Assembly: GCF_052065415.1 (NCBI RefSeq)
Contig: NZ_JBQHUB010000016.1
Span: 1-64,000 of the forward strand
DNA: 64,000 bases
Reading direction: 5' to 3'
Source of the DNA: Pseudoflavonifractor_A sp022772585
GTDB taxonomy: Bacteria > Bacillota > Clostridia > Oscillospirales > Oscillospiraceae
Shown here: positions 32,877 through 40,657 of the stretch, in pieces
Numbering within the stretch: position 1 is the first letter of the stretch
Layout of the letters: every line of letters begins with the position of its first letter
The notes under the pieces: generated by a model
Seen by the model: the letters and a program-made list of their open reading frames with translations, nothing else
What the model was told of the DNA's origin: nothing
The model's database searches: none
Made by a program: the position numbers and the translations under genes

Positions 32877-33398
32877 TCAAATGCAGTCCTTCATGTACTC
32901 TGCATAGCAGGTCGGGCAGGCGCGGTTATTGGGCGCATGGTGCCCCACGGCCTTTAGCAGTGCGGAATAGAGCCGCGCGTCCCGTTCCGTTGGGAAGGAG
33001 TAGATGTCCAGATCGCACCCGCCAAGGCAGCAGTGCGCTGTTACGACCTCCCATGCGGTTTTATCTGCCGTTTCCCGGACGATGTGCGCCGGAGACTGCC
33101 GGAGCTGTTCATCAGTCCGGCTCAGGACTTCCGCAAACACCTCTGCCGCACTTGTGCGCAGCTGCCGCAGCTCAGAAATATCCGTCCTGGCCTTTGCCAG
33201 CTGGAATTGCAGGTATTTCACATCCCGCTCTTTGCCCTCCAGCTTCTTCCTCAGGAGAGATTCCCTGTAACTGCCGCAGGATTGGTCCCGGTCATCAGAT
33301 AGTTCGCCGAAAAAGGCGTAAAACGCTGCTTCCAGCGCCCGCTCCAAAGAACGGACCTTCCGGCAAACGTACATTGTGATCTCTTTCATGTGCAGCAT
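32877..33398 (-). CDS. Hypothetical coiled-coil protein of operon 2
   Basis: The 173-residue protein has a central coiled coil (about 50-115) and a C-terminal block with CCLGGCDLDIYSFPTERDARLYSALLKAVGHHAPNNRACPTCYAEY, where CC..C and CPTC could form a zinc site. The gap to the MoxR gene is about 100 nt. No family recognised. Confidence 0.6.
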   Translation of the reverse strand: MLHMKEITMYVCRKVRSLERALEAAFYAFFGELSDDRDQSCGSYRESLLRKKLEGKERDVKYLQFQLAKARTDISELRQLRTSAAEVFAEVLSRTDEQLRQSPAHIVRETADKTAWEVVTAHCCLGGCDLDIYSFPTERDARLYSALLKAVGHHAPNNRACPTCYAEYMKDCI

Positions 33399-33407
33399 TT
33401 GAAATCC

Positions 33408-33755
33408 TCACGCTGCCGCAAGCTCGCCGTACTCCTGAAGCTCGCAGATGGAAATGACATTCTTCCTGTCATAGCCGCGGGGCAGGTCGGTCATGCCGCA
33501 CAGCGCCCGGGGCGAACCGCAGCTGAACAGCTCATACTGGAGCTGAGCATAGATGTGCTGCTTCAGCGGCCCCTTGTCAGGGTCATAGCCCGCCACGGCC
33601 TTGATGAGCCGGAGGGCCAGCTGCTGGTACACATCATCATAGTCCAGCCGCGCCGCCTTCATCAGTCCACGGTTTTTGCCGATCACCTTGTCAATGCAGT
33701 ACAAGTGCTGCTCCACGATGCGGTTGCGCTGAGCGATGGAATACTTGTTTTTCAT
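33408..33755 (-). CDS. Sigma-70 region-2-like small protein
   Basis: The 115-residue protein resembles sigma factor region 2: an N-terminal helix (RNRIVEQHLYCIDKVIGKN), then LDYDDVYQQLALRLIKAVAGYDPDKGPLKQHIYAQLQYEL, like the core-binding and -10-recognising helices. Region 4 is absent. The start at 33755 follows CAGGAGGAAC; longer readings of the frame overlap the upstream zinc protein and lack a site. It ends ELAAA. It could be a truncated sigma, a positive co-factor, or an anti-sigma decoy. Confidence 0.65.
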   Translation of the reverse strand: MKNKYSIAQRNRIVEQHLYCIDKVIGKNRGLMKAARLDYDDVYQQLALRLIKAVAGYDPDKGPLKQHIYAQLQYELFSCGSPRALCGMTDLPRGYDRKNVISICELQEYGELAAA

Positions 33756-33939
33756 AATGTTCCTCCTGTATTTGGGGAGCCCAAAAGCGGCAACGGCCTT
33801 GGCTCCAGTCCTCCATGAGCATGTCATGGGTATAAGATTGTGAGTTGTAGTTGGGGCTGCTGCAATTCTGCGTCCCCGCCCCGGCGGGGTCATAGTAGGC
33901 GTGGGCGCAGGTATCACAGGTCTTTTCCTCTTCCTTCAA
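33691..33939 (-). CDS. Small zinc-finger-like protein
   Basis: An 82-residue product with C8-x2-C11, a later C26 and a C-RFW turn (GRCRFWAP), matching small 'CDTCAHA' zinc proteins common in Clostridia elements. It overlaps the sigma-like gene by 65 nt in another frame, and the last third (after FWAP) is probably only read-through of that overlap. Confidence 0.6.
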   Translation of the reverse strand: MKEEEKTCDTCAHAYYDPAGAGTQNCSSPNYNSQSYTHDMLMEDWSQGRCRFWAPQIQEEHYEKQVFHRSAQPHRGAALVLH

Positions 33940-34484
33940 TCCGTATCCTCCTTGATGTTCTTGCGCGCCGTCTGCGCGTCAAACTGCGGACAGTATTCAA
34001 AGCCCTGATCCGTCTTGTAGAAAAAGCAGGGTTTGAGTCCGTCATCGATCTCTACCACCTGATACCGGTGGACCGCCACATGAAGCAGTTCTCCGATGGG
34101 CTCCGTGTCACAGCGTTTCCAGAACTCGGGCGGCGTCATTTCCGTATGCAGTTCAAAATCAACGGCATACCGGTTGGCGCTGGGGGAGATGGCATGACCC
34201 AGTTCCTGGCAGAGCATCGTGTGAAGCATCCAATCGTCCCGGCTCTTAAAGCCATAGATCCGCAGCTCACAGGGGCTCTTTCGCTTTGGACACCATGCCG
34301 GTACATACACGGTGGGATCGCCCCGGCGAAACCGCCGGGCCTTCCTGCCTCCGATGCAGTACCGCTCACCCAGGTGCATCATCACGCCATGCTGCTTCAT
34401 GGGTATGGAGCCTTCATAACGAAAGCTGTCCGGGCAGCCGGCACAGGTGGGCTTTCTCACTGAGGTCAACACTTTATTCCTCAT
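33936..34484 (-). CDS. Hypothetical cysteine-containing protein of operon 2
   Basis: The 182-residue protein has two early cysteine pairs, CAGC and, later, CPKRKSPC, and HLGERYCIGGRKARRF, suggesting a zinc-ribbon. The middle is helical (WMLHTMLCQELGHAISPSANRYAVDFELH). Start at 34484 behind GAGAGG. It overlaps both neighbouring genes slightly. No family recognised. Confidence 0.62.
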   Translation of the reverse strand: MRNKVLTSVRKPTCAGCPDSFRYEGSIPMKQHGVMMHLGERYCIGGRKARRFRRGDPTVYVPAWCPKRKSPCELRIYGFKSRDDWMLHTMLCQELGHAISPSANRYAVDFELHTEMTPPEFWKRCDTEPIGELLHVAVHRYQVVEIDDGLKPCFFYKTDQGFEYCPQFDAQTARKNIKEDTD

Positions 34485-34932
34485 CAGAAGGCCTCTCATC
34501 AACACTTCTGCGGTACATGGTATGGACGCTCTGATTCTCCGGCTGCTTCAGCCAGACGCCCACCGCGGGTCTGTCCGCCTCATGGAACATCTCCTGAAAC
34601 CGCTGCCGAAACGCCGTGTTTTCCATGTGATGACCACTGCTGTTGTGGTACTGGTGCAGATGGAGGTAAAGCGCCGCCAGCAGATCAGAACCGGTCAGAT
34701 CGTTCTCCACGCGGATGCCGTGGCAGAGCCGCCCACCGCAGCGCCGGCAGACACCGGCAACACATAGCTTGCGCGTTTCCGCCTGGGAGAGAGTCGTGTA
34801 TTCCAGCTCCCATTCCGGCTCAGTGAGGTTGTTCGCAACGTGCAACACCAGTTCCATCATGTCTTTGCTTTTCACCGGGCTGCAGGTGCAGAGCTCCCGG
34901 TCCCCATGGGGACAATTCATTTTCTGGCACAT
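34474..34932 (-). CDS. Hypothetical zinc-ribbon protein of operon 2
   Basis: The 152-residue protein starts with MCQKMNCPHGDRELCTCSP and has CVAGVCRRCGGRLC near residue 65, so two candidate zinc clusters. The C-terminal half is helical. Start at 34932 behind GGAGGCGG, 2 nt after the upstream stop. No family recognised; likely a nucleic-acid-binding accessory. Confidence 0.62.
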   Translation of the reverse strand: MCQKMNCPHGDRELCTCSPVKSKDMMELVLHVANNLTEPEWELEYTTLSQAETRKLCVAGVCRRCGGRLCHGIRVENDLTGSDLLAALYLHLHQYHNSSGHHMENTAFRQRFQEMFHEADRPAVGVWLKQPENQSVHTMYRRSVDERPSDEE

Positions 34933-34934
34933 TC

Positions 34935-35336
34935 CTATGCCGCCTCCTTTTGTTCGCATTTTCTGCATAGGTCGATGACCTGTTGGCACTGGTCCATTTC
35001 AAAACCCCCGATATGGGTGCATCGCTCTGGCAGGCCCATTCGGCCAGCCAGCCATTTGTAGCCCTGCGTCCGGCTCATGCCTCTGGATTTCCAGAAGGTA
35101 TCAAATACCTGGTGGGTCTCCATCCGTTTGAGCCGCAGCACCTCATTGGCAACATTCCCAAGAGGCCGGGTGGTCCCTTTATGGCAGCCTACGCGGGCAT
35201 TACAGTTCAGGCAGAGATAGATGCTCTCGTCCTCCAGCCCCAGCCGTTTCACAGCCTCGCCGTAGATCCGCCGGGCAGGCACGAGCTCCACTTTGCCGCC
35301 GCAGTAGCGGCAGATCCGTGAGATTTTCAACCGCAC
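34935..35336 (-). CDS. DUF3268-type zinc-finger protein
   Basis: The 133-residue protein has CRYCGG near the N-terminus and YLCLNCNARVGCH about 30 residues later, the four-cysteine pattern of the DUF3268 'zinc-finger-containing' family, followed by WKSRGMSRTQGYKWLAGRMG. Start is the GTG at 35336 or a TTG two codons later; AAAGGAGGA better fits the TTG. It ends KEAA. DNA-related role inferred from family context only. Confidence 0.7.
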   Translation of the reverse strand: MRLKISRICRYCGGKVELVPARRIYGEAVKRLGLEDESIYLCLNCNARVGCHKGTTRPLGNVANEVLRLKRMETHQVFDTFWKSRGMSRTQGYKWLAGRMGLPERCTHIGGFEMDQCQQVIDLCRKCEQKEAA

Positions 35337-35343
35337 TCCTCCT

Positions 35344-36474
35344 TTACGCCGCCTTGGGCAGCGTACTCTTCTCAGATTTTGCTTTCACATGAACGGTCGG
35401 CTTGCGCTTGGACATCTGCAAGCAGACCAGATCATCGGTGCGCATCAGCAGGATCCCGTTTTGTCCCACCTCCAGCATCAGCGTTCCATTAAGGGCCTTG
35501 AGGCAATCGGAAAGCTGACGGTGGTTGTACCAGTATTCGCCGCTTGGCGTACCTGCCAGCGGCACCACATCCATTTCCCGGCTGGAAGAGCCGTTTTCGC
35601 TTTCACAGCGGATCGTAAGCCGTCCCTCCTGAAACCGCAGGCTGAAAGAGTTGCTTTCTCCGGCCACCACCGTGACGGAGGAAACAGCCTCCCAGAGTGC
35701 CGCGGCATCAGTCAAAATCGTAAAACCGCTCTTTACGCCGGCCAACATCCGGTCTGCGTCGATGAAGTTTCCCTCCATCAGCCGGGCGGAAAAGACGAAA
35801 TCTTCCTTTGTGAACACCACGGTCTTGCCGGTGGTGCCAACATACAGTTCATCCTTGTTTCCGATCAGATGAGCCAGCTTTCCCAGGGACGCGGCCGGAA
35901 TGAGCATACTGACCGAGCCCTCGCTCTTGCTGTCACCTTTGGCAGCGGCAAGGCGGGAGCCGTCACAGCCCACCGCTCTGAGTCCTTCGCTGGTAAAGAT
36001 GAGATTGACACAGCGCATCAGCGGCTGCGCCTCATTTTCCGATACCGCGAACACAGTCCGTCGCGCCATAGCTGGGATACCTGTCACAGGGACCGTATCC
36101 TCCGGGAACGGGATCTCCATTCGGGGAAAGCTTTTTGCGGGCAGCGCCGGGATACTGTAACCGGCGCTTTCACTGGTGATCTCCACGCGCTTGCCGTCTT
36201 CACCGGAGATCGTGACGGTTTCACCGCCCAGCAGCTCCAACATGTCTGCAAACAGCCGGGCATTGAGCACCAGCTGACCGGGCTGGAGGATCTCGGCGCT
36301 CATGCGCCGCTCCAGCGCCACCTCCAGGTTGGTGGCCGCGACGGTCACTTTTCCGTCGTCCGCAGCTTCCAGCAGGACGCCTTTCAAGGCGTCCATGGCT
36401 GCGAGATTGGGAGCAATGCTGTCCGCTGCCTTCGCCAGGGACAAAAGCTCCAGTCTGTTGAGTATGGCCTTCAT
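35344..36474 (-). CDS. DnaN-like sliding clamp paralogue 2
   Basis: The 376-residue protein reads as a beta clamp: ALKGVLLEAADDGKVTVAATNLEVALERRM at the N-terminus, LVLNARLFADMLELLGGETVTI, a middle-domain turn AVGCDGSRLAAA, and a C-terminal domain without the PMR end motif; the last residues are LPKAA. It is closer to standard DnaN than paralogue 1 but still divergent. Start at 36474 behind GGAGG. With the helicase upstream and its QLSLF motif, it likely serves as a tether. Two clamps could also pair as a heteromer. Confidence 0.87.
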   Translation of the reverse strand: MKAILNRLELLSLAKAADSIAPNLAAMDALKGVLLEAADDGKVTVAATNLEVALERRMSAEILQPGQLVLNARLFADMLELLGGETVTISGEDGKRVEITSESAGYSIPALPAKSFPRMEIPFPEDTVPVTGIPAMARRTVFAVSENEAQPLMRCVNLIFTSEGLRAVGCDGSRLAAAKGDSKSEGSVSMLIPAASLGKLAHLIGNKDELYVGTTGKTVVFTKEDFVFSARLMEGNFIDADRMLAGVKSGFTILTDAAALWEAVSSVTVVAGESNSFSLRFQEGRLTIRCESENGSSSREMDVVPLAGTPSGEYWYNHRQLSDCLKALNGTLMLEVGQNGILLMRTDDLVCLQMSKRKPTVHVKAKSEKSTLPKAA

Positions 36475-36487
36475 AGCAGGTTCCTCC

Positions 36488-39400
36488 TTATGCCGCGTGG
36501 TCAAAAAGGCTCAGCTGGTTCTCATCTACCCTGACCTTTTTGGCACGCTTCTTTTTTTGCTCTCTTTCCAAAATTGCCGCAAGCTCCGCAGCCTTTTGGG
36601 GATCGATCCGTTTTGGTACCGGCGCCGGGGCAGGCTGAGGCTCCTCCTGAGGCTGCGGTACCTGATGGGTCTTTGTTTCTTCGCTTTGAACGCTTTCGCC
36701 GGGTGCTGCCATACCTGCAGGAGACACATCCCGGTTTCTGTCCGGATTGATGATCGCCATTTTTTTGAAGGCAGCCGCGATATCCTCTACATTGTCCCGG
36801 ATGCCCTGCATCAGTTCCTTTGCCATCAAAGAGGTCATATCCTGTACATCGCTCATGGCGGCCAGACCCTCCTCAGTGAAGTTTCCTTCGATGATGCCCG
36901 CCACGGCCAGCTTGGAGGCCATGAGCTTCATGGCCTTGTGCTGCATGGTGTCCTTGTAGTAGAGCATATAGACCTCGACCCTGGGCGCGGTTTGGTTGAT
37001 CCGCCAGGAACGTCTGGACGCTTGCCGCAGCGTAAAGAGCTTGTAGCCCATGCTGTAAAAGATCAGCGTCGTAAAAGCGTTGAGGTCCAATCCGGTCTCT
37101 ACCAGGGAAGGATTGGTGATCAGCACCTGCATACCGGCGGAAAGGCGTTTTTGCACCCATTCCTCCCGGGCGGAGGGCCTGATCTTCTCACGCATGATCT
37201 CCGTGCTGTATCCTTCCGCGTTGAGCAGCTTCATCAGCTTTTGCCGCGAGTCGGCGCGTGTCCAGCTGGTGTAGACCAGTACGCGTTCCCCGTTTTCCAC
37301 CTTGCGCCGGACGATATCCAGTACAGCGCGTTCCTTGGCGCCGATAGTCTCAAAGTCTCCGATGCTCTGCGGCTCTACCAGGGACTGACCTGTGTCCGGG
37401 TGTACGATCTCCGGCTGGCCGTAGGGCTGGTCCGGATAGATGGTCAGAAGGTTGAGATACGAAGAGAGGATCTTCCGTGCGGCTTTTCTGTCCGATCTCA
37501 GGACCCCCGTCAGGATCTTTTCGATACGCTTGTACTCCTTTTCAACAGCGGCCTCCATATCCAGAGGGACGGGGATCTCCTCATAATCCGGAAGATCCTT
37601 GCCCATGTCCGACAGGGAGAGAAATGCCGTTTGCTCCAGTAGGAACCGGGAGTAAACCAGCGGGGAAACGCCGGGGAGTTGGCGCGACTGCTTTTTGGTT
37701 CGCTGCGACCTTCTGTTGGAGGCATAGTCAGATTCACTTTCCTCATAGGTGGTCTCCACAACACCGTACTCCGCGTCAAAGACGCCAGGGGAGCTGTACG
37801 GCTTGCCATCCTGCAGCATCAGGCTGGGGGAAACCCGGTAGAGCAGGTGGAATATCCCGGAGGAGTAGCCGTTGATGAGCGTGGCTGTCATGCCGATGGC
37901 CCGCTTGGAGACCGCGAGGATCTCCGCCATGGCATCGCCCTGTCCGCTGTCATTGTTATATTCGTGCAGCTCATCCACGATCAGGCCATCTACCTTGCCC
38001 TTATACCTGCGCTTGATATAGGAACTCACGGGGTATCTGCGGCAAGCTCCAATAGTGGGATAATGACCGTCCGGGGTGTCTGCGATCTCCTTGAGCCGTT
38101 CCAGTACGGCCTCGTTTTTGTTTTTCCCGAAGTGCTCCGCAGCCCTGTACCGGTACACCCAGCCGTAGCCGCCGATCTTCACCCAGCAGCTTTTCTTTCC
38201 GGGATTGACCGGCTCCCAAAGCGTGGTGCCGCAGTGGTCGCACTTGTGGTTTTTGCTGTTTTCCGCCCGGAAGAAGAACTGGTCCACCTTTCCGATGTAC
38301 CGCACGCCATCCTCTGAAAAGGGCTGCTCAATGGGATGCAGACAGTCGGGACAGAGAAATGCCCTCTGTCTCTCATTCCATATGGCGGCAGGCTGCTTCA
38401 TGTAGCCGTCCCGTGCCTTTTCCTTGGAGATAATGGCGTAGATGCTCTTGTCCCCCTTCTCAAACAGGGCAAAGAGGCGGTCCAGCTCCGTGTTGCTCCC
38501 CACCACCACGCCTGCGGTATCCGGCAGGGTCTCAGCAATCTCACGCGCCCATTTCTTTGCCACATGGGACGGGCATAGAATGATGTTGAAGGTCTTGGCC
38601 GCACCCCGTCCTGCCTGCGCTGCCCGAAGGGCATACACAGCAGCCATGGCCGTTGCGCCGATTTTCGTCTTGCCCGAACCGCATTCCGCCACAATAAATC
38701 CGCACTTGTGCTTTTGAAGCTGCCGCTTCACCGCCTCAGCCACAGCCAGCTGCGCATCGTAGAGAGAATAGCCGGCGTGCTGACGGATATAGTCGTTGAC
38801 CGCCAGGATCTCCGGCGACAACGGCTCAGAGGCTGGGTCAAACAGCGGTTCAAACTGCTTTCGGATGCGTTCTGCTACTGTGACTCCAAAGGTGTTCAGA
38901 TAGCCGGTGACGTTCTCTACACCGTCAAAGCCGTCAGGGTCTTTCACCGTACCCGGTATGGCGATCGCGCCTGTTTTCAGGCCGTCCTCCACCACGGAAA
39001 TGATGTTGCTGTCATCCTGCCGGCAGTTCAGCACCCAGGCCTCCAGCTTCTCCCGCAGGGAGATCACCACCAGCCGTTTTAAGATGCCTCGTTCTTCCAG
39101 CTCATCCAGCACATAGTCCCGAAACTCCGGGATCAGCGGCACCGCGGTTTTCCGGTCTACTTCCTCAAATAGCCGGTCACGGTCATTTTCGGGGCAGAAG
39201 ATGATGCATTTCCGGGGCGGCAGGTCAACTTTCTCCTGGCCCTCATCCGCTTCATCTTCTGCCGTCTTTGCCTCCTGATCGTCGTCAATGGCCAGCAGCG
39301 TTGCCTCGGCATACACGCCGTCATGTGTGATCTGCCGCTGGAACCGTTTGACCTGACAGGTCAGGAGCAATGACGTTCCTCCTACCTGGGCTTCCAGGGT

Positions 39401-39586
39401 CGCACCGGCGTACAAGGCGTCGGCCATGGCCCGTACCATTTCCGGGTATCCGCCGAAGCGAATGGCCCGGAGCGTTTTTTGCCGGCTTTCCTGCTCATAC
39501 ACGATGGTGTCCGCATACGCACTCAGCCGGACTTCCTGGGTCTTGTTGTAGTAGCTGATCGGGATCAGCCTGCTTTGGTTAGTCAT
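36488..39586 (-). CDS. Large SF2 (DEAD/SNF2-like) helicase, first gene of operon 2
   Basis: The 1032-residue protein has helicase motif I AECGSGKTKIG (about 300-310), two zinc pairs inserted in domain 1 (CPDC about 412, CDHC about 449), motif II DELH (538-541), motif III GMTATL, and a C-terminal helicase domain (RVLVYTSWTR, TGLDLNAFTTLIFYSMGYKLFTLRQASRRSWRINQ, the motif VI arginines). The tail carries a charged linker and ends QLSLFDHAA: QLSLF is the consensus beta-clamp-binding motif. An AAAGGAG site precedes its ATG, which overlaps the leader ORF. It probably unwinds DNA for replication or repair in this system. Confidence 0.88.
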   Translation of the reverse strand: MTNQSRLIPISYYNKTQEVRLSAYADTIVYEQESRQKTLRAIRFGGYPEMVRAMADALYAGATLEAQVGGTSLLLTCQVKRFQRQITHDGVYAEATLLAIDDDQEAKTAEDEADEGQEKVDLPPRKCIIFCPENDRDRLFEEVDRKTAVPLIPEFRDYVLDELEERGILKRLVVISLREKLEAWVLNCRQDDSNIISVVEDGLKTGAIAIPGTVKDPDGFDGVENVTGYLNTFGVTVAERIRKQFEPLFDPASEPLSPEILAVNDYIRQHAGYSLYDAQLAVAEAVKRQLQKHKCGFIVAECGSGKTKIGATAMAAVYALRAAQAGRGAAKTFNIILCPSHVAKKWAREIAETLPDTAGVVVGSNTELDRLFALFEKGDKSIYAIISKEKARDGYMKQPAAIWNERQRAFLCPDCLHPIEQPFSEDGVRYIGKVDQFFFRAENSKNHKCDHCGTTLWEPVNPGKKSCWVKIGGYGWVYRYRAAEHFGKNKNEAVLERLKEIADTPDGHYPTIGACRRYPVSSYIKRRYKGKVDGLIVDELHEYNNDSGQGDAMAEILAVSKRAIGMTATLINGYSSGIFHLLYRVSPSLMLQDGKPYSSPGVFDAEYGVVETTYEESESDYASNRRSQRTKKQSRQLPGVSPLVYSRFLLEQTAFLSLSDMGKDLPDYEEIPVPLDMEAAVEKEYKRIEKILTGVLRSDRKAARKILSSYLNLLTIYPDQPYGQPEIVHPDTGQSLVEPQSIGDFETIGAKERAVLDIVRRKVENGERVLVYTSWTRADSRQKLMKLLNAEGYSTEIMREKIRPSAREEWVQKRLSAGMQVLITNPSLVETGLDLNAFTTLIFYSMGYKLFTLRQASRRSWRINQTAPRVEVYMLYYKDTMQHKAMKLMASKLAVAGIIEGNFTEEGLAAMSDVQDMTSLMAKELMQGIRDNVEDIAAAFKKMAIINPDRNRDVSPAGMAAPGESVQSEETKTHQVPQPQEEPQPAPAPVPKRIDPQKAAELAAILEREQKKKRAKKVRVDENQLSLFDHAA

Positions 39587-39737
39587 TCATGATTCTTCTC
39601 CTTTCTTTGGGAAACAAAAGAAGACCGCAACTGCCCATACAGGCAATTACGGTCTTCTTGGTCCCAATGTTATTTGTATTCCCGGTCAGTCCCGCGGGCG
39701 ACTCATGAGGGCAGACTACCCCCCTGGTCCATTTCAT
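39579..39737 (-). CDS. Candidate leader ORF of operon 2 (52 codons)
   Basis: Counterpart of the 23084-23233 ORF, sharing MKxTRGVVCP at the start and KTVIACMGxCGL near the end, and overlapping the helicase start codon. The ATG again abuts AGGGCGG. Translation could melt the leader hairpin and couple to the helicase. The same caution applies: similarity could come from duplicated non-coding DNA. Confidence 0.35.
   Translation of the reverse strand: MKWTRGVVCPHESPAGLTGNTNNIGTKKTVIACMGSCGLLLFPKERRRIMND
39615..39656 (-). terminator. Leader hairpin upstream of operon 2
   Basis: Minus strand AAGACCGtAAttGCC / GGCagTTgCGGTCTT followed by CTTTTGTTT, downstream of the promoter and upstream of the helicase gene. 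Same structure as 23121-23161, with a weaker T-run. Confidence 0.65.
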
Positions 39738-39784
39738 CCGCCCTAAAATGCTCCGCCCTAAAAATGCTCCACCCTGGAATACAG
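39738..39784 (-). repeat. Three tandem 15-16-bp repeats at the operon 2 start site
   Basis: Identical in sequence and spacing to 23234-23280, and again starting at the predicted transcription start. Suggests one factor controls both operons. Confidence 0.75.
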
Positions 39785-39788
39785 CTAT

Positions 39789-39817
39789 ATTCTACCCCAA
39801 TCTGCGGCCAGTGTAAA
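39789..39817 (-). promoter_or_regulatory. Promoter of operon 2
   Basis: Minus strand TTTACA (39812-39817), 17-bp spacer, TAGAAT (39789-39794). The flanks match the operon 1 promoter with about five differences over 115 bp. Between 39838 and 39972 I see no gene. Confidence 0.8.
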
Positions 39818-39972
39818 CTTGCGGTTGCCGCAAGGGCAAAGCGGGCCATTCGGTTCTGTTTCCTTTCGTACCGAAAGCATTTCAATGGTTCATTGACCTA
39901 TGCAGGAACCGATGCTTTGCATAAGGGAAGCCGGGGACACATGTAAGCAGTCGTGGGCATTGTCCCGCGCTC

Positions 39973-40524
39973 TTACAAATCATTGTTCACGCGGATGGTA
40001 TATGGCAGGACAGTCAGCGTGTCCGGGTCGATGATGATGACTGCCCGTTTCTTTTCAAACGCATAGTTGACGGTATAGGCTGTGCCGCCCTTTGCCGAGC
40101 CGTTGAAGATGGCAAGAACGAAATTGGCATGGTCGATCAGCCAGCGATTGCGCCGGAACATACAGTCGCGTGTGTAGTGGCGACTGATATAGACGGTTTC
40201 GTCACACTCCGCCAGGATGTTGAAATAGCGTTCCCGCTGCTCCACGCTCCAGCGGTCCGCCTGACTTTCGCATGGCAGCACCGCAATCAGGCGGATGTCC
40301 TTTTGGGGATATTTCTTCATGCAGGCGAGAACGATCTCCGCGCCCCAGATGTCTGCACCCAGCGCCATCCCCGTAAGAAATGTTGTCACGCCATTTTCAA
40401 TCAGGGACACGATCTGAATCGTCATCAGGGCCTTGAGTTTACAGCAGTCCGGGTGTTCTTCATCGTAGCCGAATTTGTAGCTGGACGGTCTGTGTCCGGT
40501 AAATGCACAAGTCAAATCTTCCAT
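39973..40524 (-). CDS. SLOG-domain (DUF1273-like) protein
   Basis: The 183-residue protein matches the DUF1273/YpsA-like SLOG fold: CAFTGHRPSSYKFGYDEE at the N-terminus, TFLTGMALGADIWGAEIVL, IRLIAVLPCESQADRW, and a late FNGSAKGGTAYTVNYA loop. SLOG proteins bind nucleotide-derived ligands and often occur in defence or stress systems. Start at 40524. It is divergent from an XRE repressor gene, with a perfect sigma-A promoter, suggesting it is the repressor's target. Confidence 0.82.
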   Translation of the reverse strand: MEDLTCAFTGHRPSSYKFGYDEEHPDCCKLKALMTIQIVSLIENGVTTFLTGMALGADIWGAEIVLACMKKYPQKDIRLIAVLPCESQADRWSVEQRERYFNILAECDETVYISRHYTRDCMFRRNRWLIDHANFVLAIFNGSAKGGTAYTVNYAFEKKRAVIIIDPDTLTVLPYTIRVNNDL

Positions 40525-40568
40525 AATACCGCCTTCGTGAATAAGCAAAATATGATGTGCATAAAATC

Positions 40569-40597
40569 ATTATAAGCCAAATACATTTTGCTGTCAA
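40569..40597 (-). promoter_or_regulatory. Consensus promoter of the SLOG gene with operator half-sites
   Basis: Minus strand TTGACA (40592-40597), 17 bp, TATAAT (40569-40574), a perfect sigma-A match. ATGATG-type half-sites occur at about 40551, 40607 and, inverted, 40639, bracketing this promoter and the XRE start. They are candidate XRE operators. Confidence 0.75.
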
Positions 40598-40657
40598 TAA
40601 GCCGAAAATGATGTACGATATAATATTTTACGCATCATTAAGAAGGAGGTGCGTCGC

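Noticed and set aside
33691..33917. Longer reading of the sigma-like ORF starting at 33917
   Set aside because: Starts inside the zinc-protein gene without a ribosome site; the ATG at 33755 has CAGGAGGAAC.
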